From JAOUEA01 sp035249905 (GTDB taxonomy: Bacteria; Actinomycetota; UBA4738; HRBIN12), in the NCBI GenBank assembly GCA_035249905.1, contig DATFFT010000111.1:1-64000 (forward strand): a stretch of DNA of 64,000 nt, written 5' to 3'. This document shows positions 24,825 through 37,010 of the stretch, in pieces; positions within the stretch are counted from its first letter, which is position 1, and every line of letters starts with the position of its first letter. The position numbers and the translations under genes are program-made. A model generated the notes under the pieces. That model saw only the letters and a program-made list of their open reading frames with translations, ran no database searches and was not told the DNA's origin.

Positions 24825-25867
24825 CCCACCGTCCAGGTGTCCCCGCCCTGCAGGAGCTTCGCGAGATCGCCCTTGCCGAGCCGTTCCTCGGCGCTGCGAA
24901 GCTGCGCGTGCAACGCCTCACCGTAGACCGGCCGGTCGAAGTCACGGAAGACCCCGAGGCACGTCGCCTCGTGCGGCCCGAGCGAGAGGTGTGCGAGGCC
25001 GAAAGGCAGCGATGGCCGGCCGCCGGCCTGGTGCACCACGATGCGATCCTGATCGACTTCAGCGGTCGGCCTGACCTGCAGTCTTCCATTGTCGCCGACG
25101 ATCACGCACTTCGTTCCTTCGTCGAAGACGATCGGCTCCCCGTCGACCAGTCGGATCTGGTGATGCACTCCCTCGGCCTTCTCGCGCAGCAGGTCGAACG
25201 CGCCGTCGTTGAACACGTTGCAGTTCTGGTAGATCTCGACGAAGGCGGTGCCCCGGTGGGCCGCGGCCTGGCGGAGCACGTCGGTGAGGTGCTTCCGGTC
25301 GTTGTCGATCGTGCGTGCGACGAACGTGCCCTCGGCGCCGAGGGCGACCGCGATCGGGTTGAAGGGGTGGTCGACCGAGCCGAACGGGGTCGACTTCGTG
25401 ACCTTGCCTTCCTCGCTGGTCGGCGAGTACTGGCCCTTGGTCAATCCGTAGATCTGGTTGTTGAAGAGCAGGATCTTGATGTTCACGTTCCGCCGCAGCG
25501 CATGGATCAGGTGGTTGCCCCCGATCGACAGACCGTCGCCGTCGCCCGTGATCACCCAGACGCTCAGGTCGGGGTTCGAGGTCGCGATGCCTGTGGCGAT
25601 CGCGGGCGCGCGCCCGTGGATCCCGTGCACGCCGTAGGTGTCCATGTAGTACGTGAACCGCCCGCTGCACCCGATGCCCGACACGAACACGGTCTTGTGC
25701 GGCTCGATGCCGAGCTCGGGCATGAAGCCCTGCACGGCCGAGAGGATCGCGTAGTCGCCGCACCCCGGACACCACCGAACCTCCTGGTCCGAGGTGAAGT
25801 CCTTCTTCGTCAGGGTCGCCACGCCGCCGGTCGCTGCGCCGCCCCCGTTCTCGAGCACGTCACTCAT
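24821..25867 (-). CDS. korB: 2-oxoacid:ferredoxin oxidoreductase beta subunit
   Basis: A 348-residue TPP and Fe-S subunit that oxidatively decarboxylates a 2-oxoacid, most likely 2-oxoglutarate, and reduces ferredoxin. WCPGCGDYAILSAVQ carries cluster cysteines, GIGCSGR another, and GDGDGLSIGGNH followed by NNQIYGLTKGQYSPTS is the TPP site. The start ATG at 25867 overlaps the korA stop by 8 bp. Pyruvate as substrate is possible but less typical for this two-subunit form. Confidence 0.92.
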   Translation of the reverse strand: MSDVLENGGGAATGGVATLTKKDFTSDQEVRWCPGCGDYAILSAVQGFMPELGIEPHKTVFVSGIGCSGRFTYYMDTYGVHGIHGRAPAIATGIATSNPDLSVWVITGDGDGLSIGGNHLIHALRRNVNIKILLFNNQIYGLTKGQYSPTSEEGKVTKSTPFGSVDHPFNPIAVALGAEGTFVARTIDNDRKHLTDVLRQAAAHRGTAFVEIYQNCNVFNDGAFDLLREKAEGVHHQIRLVDGEPIVFDEGTKCVIVGDNGRLQVRPTAEVDQDRIVVHQAGGRPSLPFGLAHLSLGPHEATCLGVFRDFDRPVYGEALHAQLRSAEERLGKGDLAKLLQGGDTWTVG

Positions 25868-27695
25868 CGAGCACCCGCCTGATCTCCTCGTCGAGGTCTT
25901 CCGCGAAGATGGGAAGCCCCTGCACCTTCGTGAAGCTCCTCGCATCGACGAGGAACTTGGCCCTGATCAACATCGCGAGCTGACCCAGGTTCATCTCCGG
26001 GATCAGCACCTTGGGATAGGCCTTCACCACGTCACCCGTGTTCGCAGGGAAGGGGTTCATGTGCCGCAGGTGCGCCGTGGCGACCTTGCCGCCCGCGTCG
26101 CGCACGCGATGGGCCGCGGCGCGGATCGTGCCGAGCGACGAGCCCCACCCGAGCACCAACAGCTCGGCCTCACCCGAGGGGTCGTCGACCTCGAGCGCCG
26201 GGATGTCGCGGGCGATGCCGTCCACCTTCGCCTGGCGCAGATGCGTCATGCGTTCGTGGTTCTCGGGTTCGTAGCTGATGTTCCCGGTCCGGTCCTCCCG
26301 TTCGAGCCCTCCGATGCGATGCACGAGGCCCGGCGTGCCGGGAACCGCCCACGGCCTCGCCAGCCGTTCGTCGCGGTCGTACGGCAGGAAGCCGTCGCCG
26401 TTGGGCGCCGCGAAGTCGGGATCGATCGTCGGCAGATCGTCGACCTCGGGCACTCGCCACGGTTCCGAGGAGTTCGAGAGGAACGTGTCGGAGAGCAGGA
26501 TCACCGGCGTGCGATATCTCACGGCGATCCGCGCCGCTTCGATCGCCGCGGCGAAGCACTCGGACGGCGAGGCCGCCGCGACGATCGGCATGGGGCTCTC
26601 TCCGTGGCGGCCGAACATCGCCAACAGCAGGTCGGCCTGCTCGGTCTTCGTCGGCAGGCCCGTCGAGGGCCCGCCGCGCTGCACATCGACGACGACCATC
26701 GGCAGCTCCATGATCACCGCCAGCCCCAGCGTCTCCGCCTTCAGGTCCATGCCCGGGCCGCTGGTGCCCGTCACGGCCAACTGCCCGGCGAACGCGGCAC
26801 CGAGCGCGGCGTTCGCCGCGGCGATCTCATCCTCGGCCTGGAGCGTCGTCACCCCGAAGTTCTTGTGTCGCGACAGCTCGTGCAACAGCTCCGACGCGGG
26901 CGTGATCGGGTAGCTGGCGTAGAACAACGGCAGGCCGCTGCGAGCCGAGGCTGCGATGAGCCCCCACGACAAGGCCGTCGCGCCCGCGATGTTGCGGTAC
27001 GTGCCCGGCTCCACCGGCGCCGCCGCGATGCGGTAGGACTGGGCGAACAGCTCGGTGGTCTCGCCGAAGTTGTACCCGGCCTTGAAGGCCGCCACGTTGG
27101 CGTCGTAGATCTCCTGCTTCCCGCCGAACTTGCGCTCGAGCCAATCGAGGGTGGTCTCGGTCGGACGATCGAACATCCACGAGACGAGCCCCAGCGCGAA
27201 CATGTTCTTGGCTCGTTCGGCCTCCTTCTTCCCGATCCCGACGTCCTCGGTGGCCCGCACCGTCATCGACGTCATGGGCACCTTGTAGACCTGGTAGCCC
27301 TCGAGGGTGCCGTCGCTCGTGGGGTCGGTCGCGAACCCGGCCTTCTCGACGTTGCGCGGCGTGAACGCGTCCTCGTTCACGATCAGGATGCCGCCCCGCT
27401 CGACCTTCGAGAGATCGGCCTTGAGGGCGGCCGGGTTCATCGCGATCAGCACGTCGGCGTGGTCGCCCGGGGTCGTGATGTCGGTGGAGGCGAACTGGAT
27501 CTGGAACGCCGACACCCCGTGGACGGTGCCGGCCGGTGCCCGGATCTCCGCCGGGAAGTCGGGAAGCGTCGCGAGGTCGTTGCCGAGGACCGCGGTGGCG
27601 GAGGTGAAGCGGTCGCCGGTGAGCTGCATGCCGTCGCCCGAGTCCCCCGCGAACCGAACGACGACGCGTTGCTTCTCTTCGACGGTCTTGGTCAT
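25860..27695 (-). CDS. korA: 2-oxoacid:ferredoxin oxidoreductase alpha subunit (gamma-alpha fusion)
   Basis: A 611-residue subunit with an N-terminal gamma domain (VVRFAGDSGDGMQLTGD, about residues 12-28) fused to the alpha domain (YASYPITPASELLHELS, then TSGPGMDLKAETLGLAV). This is the usual actinobacterial KorA layout. Its GTG-free ATG start at 27695 follows a 150-bp upstream region with a TACGCT/TAGATA -10-like area near 27765. It gives the cell a ferredoxin-reducing route alongside the NAD-linked dehydrogenase complexes at 53-63 kb. Confidence 0.93.
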   Translation of the reverse strand: MTKTVEEKQRVVVRFAGDSGDGMQLTGDRFTSATAVLGNDLATLPDFPAEIRAPAGTVHGVSAFQIQFASTDITTPGDHADVLIAMNPAALKADLSKVERGGILIVNEDAFTPRNVEKAGFATDPTSDGTLEGYQVYKVPMTSMTVRATEDVGIGKKEAERAKNMFALGLVSWMFDRPTETTLDWLERKFGGKQEIYDANVAAFKAGYNFGETTELFAQSYRIAAAPVEPGTYRNIAGATALSWGLIAASARSGLPLFYASYPITPASELLHELSRHKNFGVTTLQAEDEIAAANAALGAAFAGQLAVTGTSGPGMDLKAETLGLAVIMELPMVVVDVQRGGPSTGLPTKTEQADLLLAMFGRHGESPMPIVAAASPSECFAAAIEAARIAVRYRTPVILLSDTFLSNSSEPWRVPEVDDLPTIDPDFAAPNGDGFLPYDRDERLARPWAVPGTPGLVHRIGGLEREDRTGNISYEPENHERMTHLRQAKVDGIARDIPALEVDDPSGEAELLVLGWGSSLGTIRAAAHRVRDAGGKVATAHLRHMNPFPANTGDVVKAYPKVLIPEMNLGQLAMLIRAKFLVDARSFTKVQGLPIFAEDLDEEIRRVLDE

Positions 27696-27844
27696 CAGTG
27701 GTCCGGCCGTGCCGACCGATGCTCCTTCCGTTGCGGGCTTGGGATGTGGGAGCGGTCGGTATCTAGCGTACTGCCGCAGCGGGCCAGCGACGGGTCATGC
27801 CGGATAGATCCACGCGATGAGAGCAGATCGGCCGGCGATCCTCG

Positions 27845-28342
27845 TCAGAGCGATCGGTCGATCTGGCGCACCCGGCGCACGATGCCGTCGAGCAGCTTCA
27901 GCGTGATCTGCGGCTCGTCCTTGAGCAGCGCCAGCAGGTGCCGCCGGAACAACCGCAACACCCGGAGCGGGGTCACGGCCACGACCGATGCGCTGCGCGG
28001 CTGGGCATCGATCGCCGCCAGCTCACCGAAGAAGTCGCCGGGCAGAACGGTGCCGACCCTCTTCCCGCTCCGCACGACCTTGCCCTCGCCCTCGAGCACG
28101 ACGAACATCGTCTCGCCCAGGTCGCCCTCTCGCACGACCGCCTCCCCGGGCCCGAACGTGAGCTCGTCGGTGTCCCCGGCGAGGCGGTTGAGCTCGCGCT
28201 TGGAGAAGCCCGAGAACAGCGGCACGCCGGCGAGCGCGGTCGCCGTCTGTCGCTTCGTGCGCCGCAGGCGCTGCTCCGGTCGCTTGGCCGGCGCTCGCCG
28301 CCCTGACTCCCGCCGCAACATGTCGGGAAGGCTCTGACTCAT
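27845..28342 (-). CDS. Cyclic nucleotide-binding domain protein
   Basis: A 165-residue protein with a basic N-terminal stretch followed by a Crp-type cNMP fold: LAGVPLFSGFSKRELNRLAGDTDEL, VREGDLGETMFVVLEGEGKVV, and the phosphate cassette PGDFFGELAAIDAQPRSASV. There is no winged helix, so it is not a DNA-binding Crp. The ATG at 28342 is preferred because TAGGCT (28356-28351) lies 8 nt upstream. It diverges from metH with 89 bp between starts. Confidence 0.85.
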   Translation of the reverse strand: MSQSLPDMLRRESGRRAPAKRPEQRLRRTKRQTATALAGVPLFSGFSKRELNRLAGDTDELTFGPGEAVVREGDLGETMFVVLEGEGKVVRSGKRVGTVLPGDFFGELAAIDAQPRSASVVAVTPLRVLRLFRRHLLALLKDEPQITLKLLDGIVRRVRQIDRSL

Positions 28343-28431
28343 CGCTCGCGAGCCTACTCCGAGCCCCGTCGGAGGAGCCAGCCGGGGGTCCATGTGGGCG
28401 ACGGTAAGGAGGCACCGCTAGGGTGGAACGC

Positions 28432-32070
<3,639 letters not shown>

Positions 32071-32195
32071 CGTCACGGTCGCCCGTGGGCCCTGCCCATG
32101 AGACTTCTTTCATCGGCGACTCATCGTCCCTTCACGGTCCGTGGCTAGGTTGGAGGCGTCGGAAGGAACCAACCACCGGAAGTTGGAGGTGCACC

Positions 32196-32588
32196 ATGAT
32201 CGGGAGGATCGCAACGATCGCCCTCGCGGGAGCCGTGGCCGTGTTCGGGCCCGTCGGGGCCGCGATCGCTGTCGGCGAGTCGGCCGACGATTCGGACCGC
32301 GAGGTGGTCGTCTTCAAGCGCGAGGAGGACGACGACGACGTGGTGACGGGATTCGCGCGCGATGACGATGACGATGACAGCCGGGACAACAGCAACGACA
32401 AGAACTCGTTCACCAGCGGCGTGAAGAGCCGCGACGGCACGAACAGCCGTCACACGAAGGTGTCGAGGGACCGCGACCGCAGCCGCGGGGACCTCACCAG
32501 GGACCGCACCAAGGACGGTCCGCGCAAGAACAAGCGCGACTGGTCGAGGCACCACACGAACGACCGGTCCAAGAACGACACCCGCTGA
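32196..32588 (+). CDS. Secreted or surface Asp/Arg-rich low-complexity protein
   Basis: A 130-residue protein. A hydrophobic signal segment (IATIALAGAVAVFGPVGAAIAV) is followed by a very acidic stretch with runs of Asp (REEDDDDVV, DDDDDDSRD). A strongly basic Arg/Lys/Asn tail then runs to the end (SRDRDRSRGDLTRDRT). GGAGGT lies 5 nt before the ATG, an unusually good ribosome site, and TAGGTT near 32146 could be its -10. It looks disordered outside the membrane. No family recognised; a wall-associated or ion-binding role is only a guess. Confidence 0.65.
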   Translation: MIGRIATIALAGAVAVFGPVGAAIAVGESADDSDREVVVFKREEDDDDVVTGFARDDDDDDSRDNSNDKNSFTSGVKSRDGTNSRHTKVSRDRDRSRGDLTRDRTKDGPRKNKRDWSRHHTNDRSKNDTR

Positions 32589-32603
32589 CGGGATCGACCA
32601 CCA

Positions 32604-32632
32604 GGAGCCGGGGCGCCGAGCGCCCCGGCTCC
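32604..32632 (+). terminator. Strong hairpin after the secreted low-complexity gene
   Basis: Perfect 13-bp stem (32604-32616 with 32620-32632) and a 3-nt loop, starting 15 nt after the stop codon. It separates this gene from the kinase gene at 32663. Only a weak T-rich tail follows. Confidence 0.75.
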
Positions 32633-32662
32633 CTTCCGTGTGAGGATCGACCACGAGAACCG

Positions 32663-33556
32663 ATGATGAGCGAACGGACCGACGACGGGCGGTGGGGCTT
32701 CGAACCGGGCGACGAGATCGCGCCCGGTCTGCATGCGCTGAACCTGCTCGGGGGCGGTGAGCGATACGAGGCGTATCTCGCGTTCGACGATCGGCTGCAC
32801 TATCGGGTGGTCGTCAAGGTGCTTCGGCCAGATCAAGCGCGCGATCGGGCCGCCTTGCGGGGGCTGCGGCGCGAGGCCGACGCGCTCGAGCGGGTGCGGC
32901 ATCCGGTGTTGATCCGGTCGTTCGGGGCTCACCTCGACGGCGACCGTCCGCTGCTGATCCTGGAGCTCGCCGAGGGGCCGCGACTATCGACGGATCTCAG
33001 GCGGTTCGGGCCGCTCGACGTCGAGCAGGCCGCCCCGCTGGGCGTGGAGATCTCCTCGGCGATCCACTCGATGCACCTGGTGGGCCTCGTGCACCTCGAC
33101 GTCAAGCCGAAGAACGTGATCCTCGGCGCTCCCCCGAGACTGATCGACCTCAGCATCGCCCGCCCGACCGAGGACGCGGCGACCCTCGATCGCCCCGTCG
33201 GCACCGACGCCTACATGGCCCCGGAGCAGTGCGCGCCCGGTGACGTGGGCATGGTGGGGCCGCCTGCCGATGTCTGGGGCATCGGGGTCACGCTGTTCGA
33301 GGCGGTCACGGGGAAGCTGCCCTTCCCTCGGGGCACGGACGACGACGATGCGCCGCTCACCCGACGGTTCCCGCAGCTCGAGGGCATGCCCGACCAGCTG
33401 CCCACGACGGTGGCGCCGGCGCTCGCCGAAGCCATCGTGGCCTCCCTCGAGCCCGAGCCGTCCGAACGTCCTTCGCCCGCCGAGGTCGCCGACACGATCG
33501 AGCCGCTGCTCTCGACGCCGCCACGCTTCCGCCTGAAGAGCCTGCGGCCCGGCTGA
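32663..33556 (+). CDS. Single-domain Ser/Thr protein kinase
   Basis: A 297-residue Hanks-type kinase without transmembrane or PASTA domains. The ATP Lys is in VVVKVLRPD, the catalytic loop is HLDVKPKNVIL (HRD changed to HLD, Asp and Asn kept), the metal Asp is in IDLSIA (DFG changed to DLS), and the activation-segment end is YMAPEQ. The glycine loop is LGGGERYEAYLA. The changed DLS suggests altered regulation, but the key residues for catalysis remain. It lies alone between a terminator and an aminotransferase gene. Confidence 0.85.
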   Translation: MMSERTDDGRWGFEPGDEIAPGLHALNLLGGGERYEAYLAFDDRLHYRVVVKVLRPDQARDRAALRGLRREADALERVRHPVLIRSFGAHLDGDRPLLILELAEGPRLSTDLRRFGPLDVEQAAPLGVEISSAIHSMHLVGLVHLDVKPKNVILGAPPRLIDLSIARPTEDAATLDRPVGTDAYMAPEQCAPGDVGMVGPPADVWGIGVTLFEAVTGKLPFPRGTDDDDAPLTRRFPQLEGMPDQLPTTVAPALAEAIVASLEPEPSERPSPAEVADTIEPLLSTPPRFRLKSLRPG

Positions 33557-33587
33557 GCGCGGTCGTGCGACTGGTAGCGTCGACTGC

Positions 33588-34844
33588 ATGACCAGCTTCT
33601 GGCATCCCTTCGCGGACATGCACGCCGTCGACGCGAACGGCGCGGTCACGCTGGTGCGCGGCGAAGGCGCGTACGTCATCGATGATTCCGGCCGGCGCTA
33701 CCTGGATGCCACCGCGTCGCTCTGGTACTGCAACGTCGGATGGGGACGGACCGAGATCGCCGACGCCGTGGCGGCGCAGATGCGAGAGCTCCCCGCCTAC
33801 TCGACGTTCGGCGACCTCACGAACCGCCCGGCCGAGGCGCTGGCCGAGCGCGTGGCGGCGCTCGCGCCGGTCCCCGACGCCAAGGTGTTCCTCACGAGCG
33901 GCGGCTCGGACTCGATCGATACCGCCACGAAGATGGCCCGGCGCCATTGGCAGCTTCGAGGCGAACCGGACCGAACCGTGTTGATCCGCCGTGAGAAGGC
34001 GTATCACGGCATGCACACGGCGGGCACCTCGCTCGCCGGCATCCCCGCGAACGCCATGGGTCACGGCGAGCTGATCGAGGACGTCACCGAGGTGCCCTGG
34101 AACGATGCCGAGGCCCTGCGCGCCGCGATCGAGGCCGACCGTCCCGGGCGAGTGGCCGCGTTCTTCTGCGAGCCCGTGATCGGCGCGGGCGGCGTCTTCC
34201 CACCCCCGGCCGGTTACCTGGAAGCGGCCCGCGAGGTGTGCCGCGAGACGGGCGTGCTGTTCATCGCCGACGAGGTGATCACGGGGTTCGGCCGAGTGGG
34301 AGACTGGTTCGCCTCGAGCCGGTTCGGGCTCGAGCCCGACATCGTGACGTGCGCCAAAGGCATCACGAGCGGCTACCTCCCGATGGGCGGGGTGATGGCG
34401 GCGCCGTGGGTCGCGGAGCCCTTCTGGGCCGAGGGAGCCGGCCCCTGGCGGCACGGCTACACCTACAGCGGCCACGCCGCCGTGGCGGCCGCGGCGCTCA
34501 CGAACCTCGACATCATGGAACGGGAGAACCTCTGCGAACGCGCCCTGAAGCTCGAAGCCCCCTTGTTCGAAGCCCTGCAGCCGCTCGCCGATCACGAGCT
34601 CGTGGAGGAGGTGCGCGGCGGCATCGGGGTCCTGGCCGCCGTGAACCTGCGACACGACATCGTCGTCGACGACCCCTCCCTTCCGGCGAAGGTGGGCACG
34701 GCCTGCCGGCAGGCGGGGGTGATGGTACGTCCGCTCGTCGGCGGCGCCATCGCGGTCTCACCGCCGCTCGTGATCGGCGATGAGGAGATCGCAACGATCG
34801 CGACCGCGTTCCGAGCGGGGCTCGACGCCGTCGCCGCCCTTTAG
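33588..34844 (+). CDS. Class III PLP-dependent aminotransferase
   Basis: A 418-residue fold-type I aminotransferase of the omega-amino acid/diamine group. FWHPFADMHAV starts it, YLDATASLWYCNVGW and EPVIGAGGVFPPPAGYL are family blocks, and the PLP Lys is in TCAKGITSGYLPMGG (about residue 256). Homologues use beta-alanine, 4-aminobutyrate, diamines or taurine as donors, and the choice is open here. TAGCGT (33575-33580) is 7 nt before the ATG, giving a leaderless start. Confidence 0.88.
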   Translation: MTSFWHPFADMHAVDANGAVTLVRGEGAYVIDDSGRRYLDATASLWYCNVGWGRTEIADAVAAQMRELPAYSTFGDLTNRPAEALAERVAALAPVPDAKVFLTSGGSDSIDTATKMARRHWQLRGEPDRTVLIRREKAYHGMHTAGTSLAGIPANAMGHGELIEDVTEVPWNDAEALRAAIEADRPGRVAAFFCEPVIGAGGVFPPPAGYLEAAREVCRETGVLFIADEVITGFGRVGDWFASSRFGLEPDIVTCAKGITSGYLPMGGVMAAPWVAEPFWAEGAGPWRHGYTYSGHAAVAAAALTNLDIMERENLCERALKLEAPLFEALQPLADHELVEEVRGGIGVLAAVNLRHDIVVDDPSLPAKVGTACRQAGVMVRPLVGGAIAVSPPLVIGDEEIATIATAFRAGLDAVAAL

Positions 34845-34863
34845 TCCACGTTGGACGACCGCT

Positions 34864-34892
34864 CACCCGAGGTGGGCACGCCCCTCGGGGTG
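34864..34892. terminator. Bidirectional hairpin between convergent genes
   Basis: Nine-base arms (CACCCGAGG at 34864-34872, and its complement with one bulged G at 34883-34892) lie between the aminotransferase stop and the erpA stop. Its position suits a shared terminator. Confidence 0.5.
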
Positions 34893-34893
34893 A

Positions 34894-35214
34894 TCAGTGG
34901 AACGAGTTGCCGCAGGCGCAGCCGCCCTGGGCGGCCGGGTTGTCGATCGTGAACCCCGTCTGCTCGAGCGAGTCCACGAAGTCGATCGTGGCCTGCGAGA
35001 GATAGGGCACGCTCATCTTGTCGATCACGAGACGGACGCCGAACTGCTCCTCGGCCTGGTCCTTCTCGCCGACCTGGTCGTCGAGGTACATCGCGTAGCG
35101 AAGGCCGGAACAGCCACCGGGCTGCACGGCCACCCGCAGCGCGATGTCGTCGCGGCCTTCCTCGGCCAGCAGTTCCTTCACCTTGCCGGCGGCGTTCTCC
35201 GTGAGCGTGATCAT
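34894..35214 (-). CDS. erpA: A-type Fe-S carrier protein (ErpA/IscA/SufA family)
   Basis: A 106-residue HesB-like protein that passes Fe-S clusters to target enzymes. Its three conserved cysteines are in GGCSG and in the C-terminal GGCACG. The ATG at 35214 has GGAGG 5 nt upstream, and the longer frame start at 35259 lacks support. It lies apart from the suf operon, as is usual in actinobacteria, where it serves as a general carrier. Confidence 0.92.
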   Translation of the reverse strand: MITLTENAAGKVKELLAEEGRDDIALRVAVQPGGCSGLRYAMYLDDQVGEKDQAEEQFGVRLVIDKMSVPYLSQATIDFVDSLEQTGFTIDNPAAQGGCACGNSFH

Positions 35215-35312
35215 GCATCCTCCGGTTTGAGCGGGCTCGATCGTCGGGGTGACCCCCATATCGTACCCGCCGTCGCCCCGAAACCCGAACCTTCGGCCCC
35301 GAGATCCCAGGG

Positions 35313-35783
35313 TCAGCTCACGGCGAGGTCGACCACCCGGGCTCCACTCAGCCGCACCAGGTCGCTCGGTGCGAGCGGGAACACGGAATCGGGCGTTCCC
35401 GCTGCAGCCCAGACCTCTTCGTGCTCGAGCAGGTCCTCGTCGCAGTATGCCGACAGGCGATCGTGATGACCGAACGGCGGCGTGCCCCCGACCGCGAACC
35501 CGGTCGCCGCTCTGGCCTCGTCGGGCGAGGCTCTCCGCACCCCCTCGACGCCGGCGACGGTCGCCAGCTTCCGCTCATCGACACGGTTCGACCCCGACGT
35601 CAGCGCGAGCACCGGGCCATCGTCGGCCATGAACACCAGGGACTTCACGATCTGGCCGACGTCGCAGCCGATCGCACGGGCGGCGTCCTCGGCGGTCTTC
35701 GTCCCTTGGGGGAACAGGCGCGCCTCGGGGTCCAGTCCTCGGGCCCGGGCCGCATCGAGGAACCGATCGAGGGCTCCGCTCAT
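35313..35783 (-). CDS. YbaK/ProX-type aminoacyl-tRNA deacylase
   Basis: A 156-residue editing-domain protein that hydrolyses mischarged tRNA (Cys- or Ala-tRNAPro type). Visible motifs are GCDVGQIVKSLVFMADDGPVLAL with the conserved Lys, and AVGGTPPFGH near the C-terminus. The ATG overlaps the glycerate kinase stop (ATGA at 35780-35783). The longer frame extending to 36332 is antisense-like noise inside the kinase gene. Confidence 0.88.
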   Translation of the reverse strand: MSGALDRFLDAARARGLDPEARLFPQGTKTAEDAARAIGCDVGQIVKSLVFMADDGPVLALTSGSNRVDERKLATVAGVEGVRRASPDEARAATGFAVGGTPPFGHHDRLSAYCDEDLLEHEEVWAAAGTPDSVFPLAPSDLVRLSGARVVDLAVS

Positions 35784-36910
35784 GGGCCGACCCCGATGAG
35801 GTCGCCGGCCCGGTCCGCCAACTCCTCGGCGACGGAGATCACGGCGGAGCGGGCGTCGTGGAGCGCGGCACGTTCTCCCACGCGTTCGACGAGCGAGACC
35901 ACCGTCGCCCCGGGGGCCTCGACCGATGCACGCCCGCATACGATCGCGACCGGGACCCCGGCGAGCGAGCTCGCCTCGAGCACCCCCGCAGGGGTCTTCC
36001 CGTGCAGCGACTGCGCATCGAGCGATCCCTCCCCAGTGATCACGAGATCTGCTCGCGCGATGCGGCTCGGGAGCCCCAGGGCGTCCATCACGACCTCGAC
36101 CCCCGGACGCAGGCGGGCGCCGCAGAACGCCAGCAACCCGAAACCCAGGCCGCCCGCGGCACCCGCACCGGGCTCGTCGTCGAGGGCGACGCCCAGGTCG
36201 CGTTCCACGACCGCCGCGAGATGGGCAAGGGCGTGGTCCAGCAGCGAGACGTCGTCGTGCGAGGCTCCCTTCTGCGGGCCGTAGACCGCGCTCGCCCCGG
36301 CCGGTCCGGTGAGCGGATTGTCGACGTCGCACGCCCCCGACACCACGACGTGGGCGAGCCCCGGATGCATCGCCGCCAGGTCGATGCGGGCGAGCCCGGT
36401 GAGGGCGGCGCCGCCGTCACCGATCGGTCGCTCGGCACCGTCGAGGAACCGGGCCCCGAGCGCGGCGGCCATGCCCGTGCCGCCGTCGTTCGTCGCGCTC
36501 CCCCCGATACAGACCACGAGCCGCTCGACACCGTCGTCGATCGCCGCCTCCATCAGCTCGCCGGTGCCCCGGGTCGTGGCGCGCAACGGATCCCGCCGCC
36601 CTTCGCCGAGCAGAGCGAGGCCGGAGGCCAGGGACATCTCCACCACCCCGACCCGCCCGTCGTGCGCCTCGGCGATGCCGAACGCGGCATCGACCGGGTC
36701 GCCCAGCGGCCCGCTGACCCGCCGGCGCTCGACCCTGCCCCCCAGGGCAGCCACCAGAGCGTCCATCGTGCCTTCGCCGCCGTCGGCCATCGGCGCGAGA
36801 TCGAGGTCGTCACTCGGGCGTGTCCGGCGCCACCCGGTCGCCACCGCGTCGGCGGCCTGGCGGGCGGACAGGGTGCCGCGGAACTTGTCCGGAGCGACCA
36901 GGACTCGCAT
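35780..36910 (-). CDS. Glycerate kinase (GarK/GlxK family)
   Basis: A 376-residue kinase phosphorylating D-glycerate, most often to 2-phosphoglycerate. It starts RVLVAPDKFRGTLSARQAADA. MADGGEGTMDAL, CIGGSATNDGGTGMAAALG and TGEGSLDAQSLHGKTP are the family signatures. The chosen ATG at 36910 gives the usual N-terminus; the open frame continues upstream to 37171 without coding character. It may connect photorespiratory-type or serine-derived glycerate to central metabolism. Confidence 0.92.
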   Translation of the reverse strand: MRVLVAPDKFRGTLSARQAADAVATGWRRTRPSDDLDLAPMADGGEGTMDALVAALGGRVERRRVSGPLGDPVDAAFGIAEAHDGRVGVVEMSLASGLALLGEGRRDPLRATTRGTGELMEAAIDDGVERLVVCIGGSATNDGGTGMAAALGARFLDGAERPIGDGGAALTGLARIDLAAMHPGLAHVVVSGACDVDNPLTGPAGASAVYGPQKGASHDDVSLLDHALAHLAAVVERDLGVALDDEPGAGAAGGLGFGLLAFCGARLRPGVEVVMDALGLPSRIARADLVITGEGSLDAQSLHGKTPAGVLEASSLAGVPVAIVCGRASVEAPGATVVSLVERVGERAALHDARSAVISVAEELADRAGDLIGVGP

Positions 36911-37010
36911 GGCGGGGACTGTACAATCCCGCCCGGCCGGCCCGACTCGAGCCGAGCCGATCGCCGGAAGCCCCCGTCCGGCGCTGGACCCGGCCCGAGG
37001 AGGAGCGTCG

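Noticed and set aside
25794..28337. 847-codon forward frame opposite korA and the cNMP gene
   Set aside because: Low-complexity Arg/His/Asp-rich translation with no motif, antisense to clearly conserved genes.
28343..28431. Cobalamin riboswitch before metH
   Set aside because: Only 89 bp separate the divergent starts and each has its own -10, so there is no room for the element.
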